Origin: JBCCJA01 sp039045975
GTDB lineage: Bacteria; Planctomycetota; Planctomycetia; Planctomycetales; Planctomycetaceae
Direction: 5' to 3'
DNA: 64,000 nt
Assembly: GCA_039045975.1 (NCBI GenBank)
Contig: JBCCJA010000012.1
Span: 9,157-73,156 of the forward strand
Below the pieces are notes generated by a model. It ran no database searches. It saw only the letters and a list, made by a program, of their open reading frames with translations, and had not been told where the DNA came from. Within the stretch, counting starts at the first letter, position 1; every line of letters begins with the position of its first letter. Positions 48,847-57,273 of this stretch are shown piece by piece. The translations under genes were made by a program, and so were the position numbers.

Positions 48847-49863
48847 ATGATCATCGTCCTCCGCACGTCCGCCTCGCCCGAGGCCGCTGAGAAGATCGCC
48901 GCTCGCGTGACGGAACTCGGCATGAAGCCGCACGTCATCGTCGGGACCGACCGGACCGTCGTCGCCGCCGCCGGGAAGGAGTCCGAAAACCTCCGCGACG
49001 ACCTGCTCGCCGAGCCCGACGTCGAGGCCGTTCACGCGATCTTGGCCCCCTACAAAATCGCCAGCCTCGAGACCAAGGCCGAGCCGACCGTCGTGACCGC
49101 GAAAGGTCTGACGATCGGCGGCGGGACGGTCGGCGTCATCGGCGGGCCTTGCTCCGTCGAGGGCGAGGAGGCGATCCATACCGCCGCGAAGCTCGTCAAA
49201 GAGGCGGGCGCGACCGGCCTCCGCGGCGGAGCCTTCAAGCCGCGGACGAGCCCTTATTCATTCCAGGGGCTCAAGGAAGAAGGCCTCAAATATCTGCGTG
49301 ACGCCGGGGAGGCGACCGGGCTCGCGACCGTGACCGAGGTCATGGCCCCGCACGACGTCGATCTCGTCGCGTCGTACGCCGACGTGCTACAGATCGGGGC
49401 CCGCAACATGCAGAACTACACGCTGCTCGAGGCGGTCGGGAAGTGCGACAAGCCCGTGATCCTCAAGCGGGGCGCGTCGGCGACGGTCGACGAGTTCCTG
49501 CTCGCGGCCGAGTACATCCTCGACGGCGGGAACACGCAGGTCGCGCTCTGCGAGCGGGGCATCCGCACGTTCGAGGGGCACACCCGATTCACGCTGCCAC
49601 TCGCGACGGTGCCCTACTTGCAACAGAAGACACACCTGCCGGTTGTGATCGACCCGTCGCACGGCACCGGCGTCGCGTCGCTGGTCCCGCCGATGATCGC
49701 CGCCGCGGTCGCCGCCGGCTGCGACGGCCTGCTCGTCGAGACGCACCCCGACCCTCCCCGGGCGCTGTCGGACGGGGCCCAGTCGCTGACACCGCAGGCG
49801 TTCGCGGCGTCGATCGAGACGGCGAACGCCGTCGCGGGGACGGTGGGGAAGGTGATCGGCTGA
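48847..49863 (+). CDS. aroF: 3-deoxy-7-phosphoheptulonate synthase (DAHP synthase, type I-beta)
   Basis: A 338-residue enzyme catalysing the first step of the shikimate pathway. Residues 1-70 are an N-terminal ferredoxin-like domain (MIIVLRTSASPEAAEKIAAR), which in Thermotoga-type enzymes provides feedback control. The barrel has GVIGGPCSVEGEEAIH, GATGLRGGAFKPRTSPYSFQ, MQNYTLLEAVGKCDKPVILK and VPYLQQKTHLPVVIDPSHGT, all marks of the KDO8P-like beta class. Length fits. The ATG at 48847 is the natural start; an earlier in-frame start at 48808 adds a short head without ribosome site. No other aro gene lies beside it; it is flanked by two Uma2 genes. Confidence 0.95.
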   Translation: MIIVLRTSASPEAAEKIAARVTELGMKPHVIVGTDRTVVAAAGKESENLRDDLLAEPDVEAVHAILAPYKIASLETKAEPTVVTAKGLTIGGGTVGVIGGPCSVEGEEAIHTAAKLVKEAGATGLRGGAFKPRTSPYSFQGLKEEGLKYLRDAGEATGLATVTEVMAPHDVDLVASYADVLQIGARNMQNYTLLEAVGKCDKPVILKRGASATVDEFLLAAEYILDGGNTQVALCERGIRTFEGHTRFTLPLATVPYLQQKTHLPVVIDPSHGTGVASLVPPMIAAAVAAGCDGLLVETHPDPPRALSDGAQSLTPQAFAASIETANAVAGTVGKVIG

Positions 49864-49918
49864 CCGTCCGTCCCGCGCGATCGGTTACAATCGGGCCGTC
49901 CAGCCACGAGGTTTTGCC

Positions 49919-50566
49919 ATGTCGATCGCCGCTCCGTCGGAGACCGTCGAGTCGGTTTTAAGTCTTCATGAACCGCCGGTCCGTCTCGACGCCACCTCGG
50001 CCGGGATGGCGATGACGGCCGCCGAGTTCGACGCCGTCAGGGACTGGGATCGCGATTACCGCTTCGAACTGGTCCGGGGGGTCGTCGTCGCGAGTCCGGC
50101 CGTGTCGTTGGGCGGGCGTTATCCGCGAATCGAACTCGTCGCGTCGCTCCACAGCTATGCGAGAACGGAGAAGGGACGGAATGCCCGGGTGACCGTGCTG
50201 CACGAGCACGACATCTTCATCGGCGACGACCGTCGGCGGGCCGACCTCGTCGTCTGGTGCGGCATTAGCCACGAGGCGATCGCCGAGAACGCCGTGCCCA
50301 CGATCGCGGTCGAGATCGTCTCGAAAGAGAAACGCGACCGGCATCGCGATTACGTCGAAAAGCGGGCCGAGTATCTTGCCGCCGGGGTCCGCGAGTATTG
50401 GGTCTTCGACCGTTTCCGCCGCACGTTGACCGTCTGCACGACGCCGACCGGCGACGCGGGGATGAGCATCGTCAAGGCGGACGGCAGCTACCGCACCGAC
50501 CTCCTCCCCGGCTTCGTGCTGTCGATCGGTGACCTGTTGGCCGAAGCCGACCGCGCGGGTGAGTGA
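49919..50566 (+). CDS. Uma2-family (DUF820) endonuclease-like protein, copy 2
   Basis: A 215-residue paralogue of the protein at 48115. Shared blocks include AGMAM (copy 1 CAGMAMSEVE; here SAGMAMTAAE), WDRxYRFEL, VEIVSK-KRDRHRD, and YLxAGVREYW. The active-site acids are retained (ADLVVWCGIS; TIAVEIVSKEKRDRHRDYVE). It lies 55 bases after the DAHP synthase. The pair may come from a duplication that jumped across aroF or enclosed it; DNA identity could tell how recent it is. Confidence 0.87.
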   Translation: MSIAAPSETVESVLSLHEPPVRLDATSAGMAMTAAEFDAVRDWDRDYRFELVRGVVVASPAVSLGGRYPRIELVASLHSYARTEKGRNARVTVLHEHDIFIGDDRRRADLVVWCGISHEAIAENAVPTIAVEIVSKEKRDRHRDYVEKRAEYLAAGVREYWVFDRFRRTLTVCTTPTGDAGMSIVKADGSYRTDLLPGFVLSIGDLLAEADRAGE

Positions 50567-50608
50567 CGCCCGACTGCGATTCCGGGTCGAGCGGCCTACA
50601 CTGCGAGC

Positions 50609-51691
50609 GTGAAACGCCTCGCCGAGATCGCCGCCGTTTCCGTCATCGGTATCGCCGCGATCGTCTGGATGAACCTGCCGTCCGACGCGGAGGTGGCTGG
50701 TCGGCCGGTCGGCGACCCTTCGGTCCTGCTCGGCGAGACGATGGGCACGACGTATCGCGTCGTCGTCCCGGGCGTGACCGATCCCGCCCTGAGTGCTCAA
50801 CTCAAAGAGGGCATCGACACGCGGCTCGAAGGCATCAACCGCCTCATGTCGACGTGGCGGCCCGATTCCGAAATCAGCCGATTCAACACGTCCGAAGCTG
50901 TCGATCATCCGATCCCGATCTCGCAGGAGACCTTCGGCGTCATCGCCGCGGCTGATCTGATCAAGCAATTTACCGGCGGCGCCTTCGACGTTTCGGTCGC
51001 CCCAGTCGTTTCGCTGTGGAGTTTCGGCCCGGACCGCCGGCCGCGTGCCGTCCCGACCGATGACGCGATCGCCGCCGCCCGAGAACTCGTCGGCGACGTC
51101 GGGATTTCGATCGTCCCCGGTGAGTTCGGCCTCACGAAGACGGCGCCCGGTTCCGCGATCGACCTGTCGGCGATCGCGAAGGGCTATGGCGTCGATGCGA
51201 TCGGACGACTGCTCGACGACGTCGGGCTGACGAACTGGCTCGTCGAAATCGGCGGGGAAGTCCGGGTCCACGGCCCCAGCGGCCGCGGGGACCCGTGGCG
51301 CGTCGGCATCGACGAGCCGATCTCCGGCGAACGTTCTGTCCGACGTGTCGTCGGCCTGCCGGTCGGTGATCTGGCGGCGTTAGCGACGTCGGGCGACTAC
51401 CGGAACTTTTTCGAGGAGGACGGGGTACGCTACAGCCACGTGATCGACCCGCGGACCGGGCGTCCGGCCCGCACCGACCTTGTTTCCGCCAGTGTGCTCG
51501 CCCACGACTGCATGACGGCGGACGCCTTCGCGACGGCGTGCTTAGTCGTCGGGCCGGACGACGCCTATGATCTACTGATCGAACGCGGGCTCGAGGGCTG
51601 TCTGATCGTCGCGACCGACGACGGCTTCGAGACCCGGACGACGCCAGGCTTCCCCGAAAAGCTCAGCCCTCCCTCCCCTCCGACGCCATGA
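50609..51691 (+). CDS. apbE: FAD:protein FMN transferase
   Basis: A 360-residue exported or membrane-anchored flavin transferase. It starts at GTG 50609 with a hydrophobic segment (VSVIGIAAIVWMNL). The family hallmarks are present: LLGETMGTTYRVVVPG, LMSTWRPDSEISRFN, GGAFDVSVAPVVSLWSFGPD, SAIDLSAIAKGYGVDAIGRL and YSHVIDPRTGRPA, with the Mg-binding residues in the last parts. ApbE puts FMN on a Ser/Thr of proteins such as NqrB and NqrC of the Na+-pumping NADH:quinone oxidoreductase. It overlaps the next gene, nqrM, by four bases, which supports that target. Confidence 0.93.
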   Translation: MKRLAEIAAVSVIGIAAIVWMNLPSDAEVAGRPVGDPSVLLGETMGTTYRVVVPGVTDPALSAQLKEGIDTRLEGINRLMSTWRPDSEISRFNTSEAVDHPIPISQETFGVIAAADLIKQFTGGAFDVSVAPVVSLWSFGPDRRPRAVPTDDAIAAARELVGDVGISIVPGEFGLTKTAPGSAIDLSAIAKGYGVDAIGRLLDDVGLTNWLVEIGGEVRVHGPSGRGDPWRVGIDEPISGERSVRRVVGLPVGDLAALATSGDYRNFFEEDGVRYSHVIDPRTGRPARTDLVSASVLAHDCMTADAFATACLVVGPDDAYDLLIERGLEGCLIVATDDGFETRTTPGFPEKLSPPSPPTP

Positions 51692-52041
51692 CCGGCTACG
51701 AAATCGTTCTTGTTGTTCTTCTCGTGATGTCGGCGTTCGCGATCGCCGGTCTCGGCATGGCGATCGGCTGGCTGTTGGCCAACAAGCCACTCAAGGGCAG
51801 CTGCGGCGGCTTGGCGACGATGACCGACGAGAACGGCAACAGCATCTGTATGGCGTGCGGCGACGACCCGGCCGACTGCGACGGGGAAACCGCGTCGCCT
51901 GCTGCCGTGACCGCTGCGGCAGACGACGGCCCCGACGCGGCGATCTGCGACAGCCTCGGTTGCTCGACGCTGCAGCGGTCCGCGTGCAGCACGGCCAAAC
52001 AGGCCGACTGCACACTTCACGGCGGTCCGCAGAACGCCTGA
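51688..52041 (+). CDS. nqrM: NqrM-like maturation protein (DUF539)
   Basis: A 117-residue protein with one N-terminal membrane helix (IVLVVLLVMSAFAIAGLGMA) and the signature Lys-Gly-Ser-Cys-Gly-Gly-Leu (LKGSCGGLA) at about residue 33. A second Cys pair (CMACG) follows. NqrM is needed for building the iron centre of the Na+-translocating NADH:quinone oxidoreductase. This copy is longer than usual (family about 70-90) through a tail with six more Cys (ICDSLGCSTLQRSACSTAKQ). It starts with ATGA inside the apbE stop. The nqrABCDEF genes are not in the window, so their presence elsewhere is an inference. Confidence 0.85.
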   Translation: MTGYEIVLVVLLVMSAFAIAGLGMAIGWLLANKPLKGSCGGLATMTDENGNSICMACGDDPADCDGETASPAAVTAAADDGPDAAICDSLGCSTLQRSACSTAKQADCTLHGGPQNA

Positions 52042-52402
52042 GTCGCGGCTCCGCGTCATGCCGGCCGTGAAGCATTTCTCGTCGAGAGGCGCCGAGGCCA
52101 GGAAGGGCGGGAGCTATCCGCAGTTCGTCGCTGGCGTAACGATCGAAGGCTACGCCGAAATCAATCCGCCAGAACGCCCGCGACTCGAAATATAGCGATC
52201 GAATTTCGCGAGCCACGCGGGCATCTTTCGGCGATGCCCGCTGAATCTCTCGGGCAGGCATGGTGCCCCGACGAGTTCTGACCGAGTTCTCACAATCGGC
52301 CCGTGCAGATCCGGGCGGCGTGAGCGAGGCTGCGCCTCACAGGCTTGAATTGCCTCTGGCCGGTCGATGAAGTCGCCTTCGTGCCAGTGTGCGGGCGGCC
52401 TG
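52042..52402. other. 361-base gene-free stretch before the sugar-acid operon
   Basis: It separates nqrM from the MFS transporter and should hold the operon's promoter. A minus-strand open frame through 51791-52261 has no family features and overlaps nqrM, so I do not call it. A weak hairpin (GAGGC/GCCTC near 52326-52338) is of doubtful value. I see no clear operator or riboswitch. Confidence 0.4.
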
Positions 52403-53716
52403 ATGTCACGATTACCGAAACGTTACCTGCTCGTCACCGGGACGTTCCTGCTCTCGGTGCTGCTGTACGTCGATCGGGCGTGCATATCCGTGGCGAAAGG
52501 GGACGTCCAGGACGATTTGGGCCTCTCCGATCAGCAGATCGGCTGGGTGTTCTCGGCGTTCGCGCTCGGTTACGCGTTGTTCCAGACGCCTGGGGGTTGG
52601 CTCGCCGACCGGCTCGGCCCACGCCGCGTCCTCGCGACGATCGTAATCGCGTGGTCGGTGTTCACCGGCCTGACGGCGGCGGCGTTTAACTTCGTCGCGA
52701 TCCTGGTCGTGCGGTTCCTCTTCGGAGCGGGCGAGGCGGGCGCGTTCCCCGGCATGTCGCGTGCCGTCTTCTCCTGGATCCCGATGTCGGAACGCGGACT
52801 CGTGCAGGGGATCAATTTCTCCGGCTCGCGACTCGGGGCGGCGTTGGCCCTGCCGTTGATTGCGGTATTGATCGACGGCCTCGGCTGGAGGGGCAGTTTC
52901 GTCGTCCTCATGTTGGTCGGATTCGTTTGGGCCGTCGCGTGGTATGTGTTGTTCCGCGACGACCCCGCCGAGGTCGAATCGATGTCGGACGCCGAACGTC
53001 AATTGATTCTTGACGGACGTCAGCAGTCTAGCGGCGGCGACGGAGATCCCGGACTGACGGCCGCCGCGATCGGTCGGTCTTCGACCGTCGGACTGCTTTG
53101 TGTGCAGTACTTCGCGTCAAACTTCACGTTTTTTATCGCTCTCAGCTGGCTATTCCCGCTGCTTAAAGAGCGGTTCGCGTTGAGCGGCCTCGAAGCGTCG
53201 CTGTACGCCTCGGCCCCGTTCGTTGCCGGGGCGATCGGTTCGTGGGTCGCGGGCTGGCTGATCGATGTGATTTATCGGGCCGGTCATTGGCCCGCGTCCC
53301 GACGCGTGCCCGCCGTCGCCGGGTTCGCGTTCGCGACCGTCGGCCTGCTCGGGACGGCCTATTCTGAAACCGCGTTCGCGACGGCGGCCTGGTTCAGCCT
53401 TGCGATCTTCGGGGCCGACATGACACTCGCGCCGTCGTGGACGACCTGTGTCGATATCGGCAAGAAGAACGCGGGCGTCGTCTCCGGGACGATGAACATG
53501 GCGGGCAACATTGGTTCCTTCGTTACCTCATTGGCGTTCCCGTTCTTAAAAGGTCTGACCGTCGATAGCGACCCGTCGAACAAAGCTTTCTTTTTCGTCG
53601 CTGCAGCACTCAACGCGATCGCGGTCGCGGTCTGGTTTTTAATCGATCCGCGTAAGCCGATCGTCGCCGGTAAGGAAGGCGTTGTCGTGGCCGACGCGGG
53701 GCAGGCCGATGGATAA
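52403..53716 (+). CDS. MFS transporter, anion:cation symporter (ACS)-like
   Basis: A 437-residue major facilitator protein with 12 predicted helices. The motif-A loop GGWLADRLGPRRVLATIVIA lies between helices 2 and 3, and R-x-G-x-G-E-A-G-A-F-P (RFLFGAGEAGAFPGMSRAVF) is the ACS pattern in helix 4. That subfamily moves organic anions such as hexuronates, galactarate, tartrate and phthalates with H+ or Na+. The ATG at 52403 was chosen over one at 52367, which adds an unlikely head. Its stop overlaps the next gene's start by eight bases, so it belongs to the same operon and probably imports the substrate of the kinase/aldolase pathway. Confidence 0.88.
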   Translation: MSRLPKRYLLVTGTFLLSVLLYVDRACISVAKGDVQDDLGLSDQQIGWVFSAFALGYALFQTPGGWLADRLGPRRVLATIVIAWSVFTGLTAAAFNFVAILVVRFLFGAGEAGAFPGMSRAVFSWIPMSERGLVQGINFSGSRLGAALALPLIAVLIDGLGWRGSFVVLMLVGFVWAVAWYVLFRDDPAEVESMSDAERQLILDGRQQSSGGDGDPGLTAAAIGRSSTVGLLCVQYFASNFTFFIALSWLFPLLKERFALSGLEASLYASAPFVAGAIGSWVAGWLIDVIYRAGHWPASRRVPAVAGFAFATVGLLGTAYSETAFATAAWFSLAIFGADMTLAPSWTTCVDIGKKNAGVVSGTMNMAGNIGSFVTSLAFPFLKGLTVDSDPSNKAFFFVAAALNAIAVAVWFLIDPRKPIVAGKEGVVVADAGQADG

Positions 53717-55382
53717 TCCCACGTCGGTCCGAGGCGCCGTCATCGGCTGCGGCTATTTCAGCCGTTTCCATTTCGACGCGTGGTCGCGTCTGCCGGGCGT
53801 CGAGATCGTCGCCGCCTGTGACCTCGACCGAAATAAGGCCGATGCTTACGCCGAGGAGTTCGGCATCGGCTGTGTGACCACCGACGCCGAGGAGGTGATG
53901 TCGGTCGACGGCCTCGATTTCGTCGACATCGCGACGCCGCCGACCGACCGGTGGCCGCTCATCGAGTCAGCGATCGACCGCGGGCTGGCCGTCATCTGTC
54001 AGAAACCGCTCGCCAATGACTTCGCCGCCGCGAAGCGGATCCTGGAAGCGGCCGTCGCCGCCGACGCGAAATTCATGGTCCACGAGAACTTTCGTTTTCA
54101 ACCGTGGCACAGAGAGATCAAGCGGATCCTCGACGCGGGCACGATCGGCCGCGTGCAAACGATCACGATGCGGTCGCGTCAGGGCGACGGCTGGGGCGAA
54201 GACGCCTACCTCGGCAGGCAGCCCTACTTCCGGACGATGCCGCGGCTGTTGATGCACGAGACCGGCGTCCATTTCGCCGACACGTTTCGATTTCTAGCCG
54301 GCGAGATCGAGACGGTCGACGCCCGCCTCCGCCGGCTCAACCCGGTCATCGCCGGTGAGGACTGCGGCCTGGTCGAGTTCGGATTCGCGAGCGGGGCCGT
54401 CGGCGTCTGGGACGCCGACCGGTATCACGAGCCGTTCTCCGGCGACCCGCGTTACACCTTCGGCGAGATGCTCGTCGAGGCCGACGGCGGCAGCCTCCGG
54501 CTTCACAACGACGGCGGCATCGAAATTAAGAAACTCGGCGAGGAGCCGTACCGACACGCCTACGACCATCGACGCGAAGGCTTCGCCGGAGACTGCGCGT
54601 ACTCCTGCCAGGAACACTTCCTCGGTTATTTAAGCGGAGAGCACCCGGCGGAGACGGGTCCCGCCGAGTACTTAAAGTCTTTGGAAGTCGTCGAGGCCGC
54701 GTACCGGTCGGCCTCGTCGCGTCGGCCCGAGCCGGTCCGCCCGTCGGAACCCGAAATTATCGATCTTTCGCTCGCCGTCGCATCCGGCATGCGTGGCGTA
54801 AAAATCGCCGTGGCGAAGAGTCTTGAGTCGGACGGCTGGAACGCGACGACGCTGTCTCTCTATTCGCACGCCGGGACGCACATCGACGCGCCGCGGCACT
54901 TTCTGCCGGACGGCGTGACGCTCGACGCGGCCGACCTGACGGCCTCGGTCGGGCCGGCGCGGGTCGTCGATCTGACCCCCGTCGAGCCGGCGGAATCGAT
55001 CTCTGTGGAGCGGTTCGCGGCCGCGAGCGGCCCGGTCTCGCCCGGTGAGCGATTGTTGGTGCGGACCGACTGGCATCGCCGGCACGGGACGCCGGAGTAT
55101 CGCGACGCACTCCCGCGGATCTCGCCCGCTTTGGCGAGGTGGCTCGTCGCGGAGAAGGTCCGGCTCGTCGGCGTCGAACCCCCCTCGGTGGCCGACGTGA
55201 ATGCGTTGCCTGAGTTGACCGAGGTCCACGAGATCCTCTTCCGAGGCGGCGTGACGATCGTCGAGGGCCTCGCCTCGCTCGACCGCGTCCCGTGCGACCG
55301 TCCCTTCGAGTTCATCGCACTGCCGTTGAAAGTCACCGACGGCGACGGCTGCCCGGTCCGCGCGATCGCGAGGCTCCGGTAG
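53709..55382 (+). CDS. Fusion of Gfo/Idh/MocA oxidoreductase and cyclase-family (PF04199) hydrolase
   Basis: A 557-residue fusion. Residues about 1-350 are a Gfo/Idh/MocA NAD(P)-dependent dehydrogenase: RGAVIGCGYFSRFHFDAW (dinucleotide fold), DIATPPTDRW, VICQKPLAN (QKP in place of EKP, with the catalytic Lys) and MHETGVHFADTFRFLAGEIE. Residues about 360-557 are a cyclase domain of the kynurenine formamidase family with the intact metal motif HAGTHIDAPRH (from LYSHAGTHIDAPRHFLPDG). The two folds are usually separate genes. A dehydrogenase tied to a hydrolase suggests oxidation to a lactone or cyclic product that is then opened. The ATG at 53709 overlaps the transporter's stop. The fusion is one continuous frame with no stop or shift. 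Confidence 0.9.
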   Translation: MDNPTSVRGAVIGCGYFSRFHFDAWSRLPGVEIVAACDLDRNKADAYAEEFGIGCVTTDAEEVMSVDGLDFVDIATPPTDRWPLIESAIDRGLAVICQKPLANDFAAAKRILEAAVAADAKFMVHENFRFQPWHREIKRILDAGTIGRVQTITMRSRQGDGWGEDAYLGRQPYFRTMPRLLMHETGVHFADTFRFLAGEIETVDARLRRLNPVIAGEDCGLVEFGFASGAVGVWDADRYHEPFSGDPRYTFGEMLVEADGGSLRLHNDGGIEIKKLGEEPYRHAYDHRREGFAGDCAYSCQEHFLGYLSGEHPAETGPAEYLKSLEVVEAAYRSASSRRPEPVRPSEPEIIDLSLAVASGMRGVKIAVAKSLESDGWNATTLSLYSHAGTHIDAPRHFLPDGVTLDAADLTASVGPARVVDLTPVEPAESISVERFAAASGPVSPGERLLVRTDWHRRHGTPEYRDALPRISPALARWLVAEKVRLVGVEPPSVADVNALPELTEVHEILFRGGVTIVEGLASLDRVPCDRPFEFIALPLKVTDGDGCPVRAIARLR

Positions 55383-55384
55383 CC

Positions 55385-56644
55385 ATGTTCTTCGGGGCGA
55401 TCGCCGACGATTACACCGGCGCGACCGATTTGGCCGGGACGCTGGTCAACGCAGGGCTCCGCGTCGTGCAGACGTTCGGCCCCGGCGGTGCCGTCGACCC
55501 CGAGTCGGTCGACGCCGTCGTCGTCGCGCTTAAGAGTCGCTCGACCCCGGCCGGTGAAGCGGTCGGGCAATCTTTAGAAGCACTCGAATATCTAAAGCGG
55601 CTCGGGGCGGACCGGTACTTCTTTAAGTACTGTTCGACCTTCGATTCGACCCCGGACGGGAACATCGGGCCAGTCGCGGCGGCGTTGGCCGACGCGATCG
55701 GGAATAAAAAAACGCTGTTCGTGCCGTCGTTCCCCGAGAACGGGCGGACGGTCTGTCACGGCCACCTGTTCGTTGACGGGGTGTTACTGAACGAGTCGGG
55801 CATGGAGCGCCACCCGCTCAACCCGATGACCGACGCGAACCTCGTCCGGGTGCTCGCGGCGCAGTCGGACCGGGCCGTCGGGCTCGTGCCGCGGACCGCC
55901 TTCGGCGGCGGATGTGGCGACGTGCGTCGCGTGATCGACGAAGCGGCCGAGCCGTTTCTCGTCGTCGACGCGCTCGACAACAAAGATCTGATGATCGTCG
56001 CCGAGGCCGTACCCGACCTCGCGTTGGCGACCGGCGGGTCGGCGTTCGCCGGTTATCTGGCGAAGTCTTATTGGATTCGGAAGACGCCCGAACCGGCGTG
56101 GCCGCCGCCGACCCCGCCCGACGTGCCCGGCCGGACGGTCCTATTGGCCGGGAGCTGTTCGCCGGCGACGCGTCGGCAGATCGCCCAGTGGCGGGTTTCG
56201 GGGCGGTCGGCTCGGCTCGACCTCATCGCGGCATCGGAAGACTTCGACGGCACGGTCGCGGCCGCGGTCGACGAAGCCGCCGCCGCCGGGAGCGATCCGG
56301 TCCTGTTTTACACGACTGCCGACGAGGGCGACCTGACGTCGGCCCGCGAGGCCCTGGGGCCCGAACGGGCCGCCGCAGTCGGGGAACGGTTGATCGCCGA
56401 ACTGGCCGCCCGTCTCGTCGCGTCGGGCGTCCGCCGGCTCGTCGTCGCCGGCGGGGAGACGTCGGGCGCGGTCGTCAATCGCCTCGGCATCGCGGCGATC
56501 CGCATCGGACCCGAGATCGCCCCCGGTGTCCCGTGGTGCGAATCACTGCCGACCGGCGAGACGCCGCCGCTCGCGCTCGCCCTCAAGTCGGGCAACTTCG
56601 GCGGGCCCGACTTTTTCGCCGACGCGTTGGGGATGCTCCCGTGA
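55385..56644 (+). CDS. otnK: Four-carbon acid-sugar kinase (3-oxo-tetronate kinase, OtnK type)
   Basis: A 419-residue kinase of the DUF1537 family that phosphorylates 3-oxo-tetronates at O4. The N-terminal sequence FGAIADDYTGATDLAGTLVN is the family's first block; FKYCSTFDSTPDGNIGPVAA is the second; the C-terminal nucleotide-binding domain has VVAGGETSGAVVNRLGIAAI and LALKSGNFGGPDFFADAL. Length fits (about 420). It starts two bases after the fusion gene's stop. Its own stop overlaps the start of the decarboxylase (GTGA). Together with the next gene it makes the end of a tetronate pathway to dihydroxyacetone phosphate. Confidence 0.93.
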   Translation: MFFGAIADDYTGATDLAGTLVNAGLRVVQTFGPGGAVDPESVDAVVVALKSRSTPAGEAVGQSLEALEYLKRLGADRYFFKYCSTFDSTPDGNIGPVAAALADAIGNKKTLFVPSFPENGRTVCHGHLFVDGVLLNESGMERHPLNPMTDANLVRVLAAQSDRAVGLVPRTAFGGGCGDVRRVIDEAAEPFLVVDALDNKDLMIVAEAVPDLALATGGSAFAGYLAKSYWIRKTPEPAWPPPTPPDVPGRTVLLAGSCSPATRRQIAQWRVSGRSARLDLIAASEDFDGTVAAAVDEAAAAGSDPVLFYTTADEGDLTSAREALGPERAAAVGERLIAELAARLVASGVRRLVVAGGETSGAVVNRLGIAAIRIGPEIAPGVPWCESLPTGETPPLALALKSGNFGGPDFFADALGMLP

Positions 56645-57273
56645 GCGAGCGCGACCTCCGCGAACAGATCGCCGAGCACGGCAGGTCACTGTTCGACCGC
56701 GGCCTGACCGCCGGGTCGAGCGGCAATATTTCGGTGAAGCTCCCCGACGGGATGCTCGTGACGCCGACGAACAGTTGTCTCGGGCGGCTCGACCCCGACC
56801 GTATCGCGAAGGTCACGTTCGACGGGCACCACGTCGAGGGCGACAAGCCGTCGAAAGAGGCGTTTCTGCACCTCGCGATGTACCGCCGACGCGAGTCGTC
56901 CGAGGCCGTCGTGCACCTGCACAGCACGTGGTCGGTGGCGGTCAGCTGCCTCGCGGAAGTCGACGAGGACGACGTGCTCCCGGCGATCACCGCGTACTAC
57001 GTCATGCGGGTCGGTAAATTGCCCCTCGTGCCGTATTATCCGCCCGGCGACGAAGCTCTGGCCGAGGCCGTCGAGGCCGCCGCGGTCACTTCGCGTTCCG
57101 TGCTGATGGCGAATCACGGGCCGATCGTCGCGTCGAAGAACCTCGATGCCGCCGTCTACGCCGTCGAAGAACTCGAAGAGACGGCGAAACTCTTCCTGAT
57201 GTTGCGCGGACTGCCGACACGATTCCTGACCGACTCACAGGTCGCTGAACTTAAACAAAGGTTTCCCGACTGA
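56641..57273 (+). CDS. otnC: Class II aldolase-type decarboxylase (OtnC type)
   Basis: A 210-residue member of the class II aldolase/adducin family. OtnC enzymes decarboxylate 3-oxo-tetronate 4-phosphate to dihydroxyacetone phosphate. TAGSSGNISVKLPDGMLVTP is the phosphate/substrate loop, VVHLHSTWSVA carries the two metal-binding His (HxH), and MANHGPIVASKNLDAAVY has a third His. Length matches (about 212). The GTG start at 56641 overlaps the kinase stop by four bases, as translationally coupled pairs do. An ATG-start frame beginning further upstream at 55912 is only the antiphase reading of otnK and was not used. Confidence 0.9.
   Translation: MSERDLREQIAEHGRSLFDRGLTAGSSGNISVKLPDGMLVTPTNSCLGRLDPDRIAKVTFDGHHVEGDKPSKEAFLHLAMYRRRESSEAVVHLHSTWSVAVSCLAEVDEDDVLPAITAYYVMRVGKLPLVPYYPPGDEALAEAVEAAAVTSRSVLMANHGPIVASKNLDAAVYAVEELEETAKLFLMLRGLPTRFLTDSQVAELKQRFPD

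Noticed and set aside
51791..52261. Minus-strand 156-codon open frame over nqrM and the following gap
   Set aside because: Half is antisense to nqrM; the other half has no similarity I recognise.
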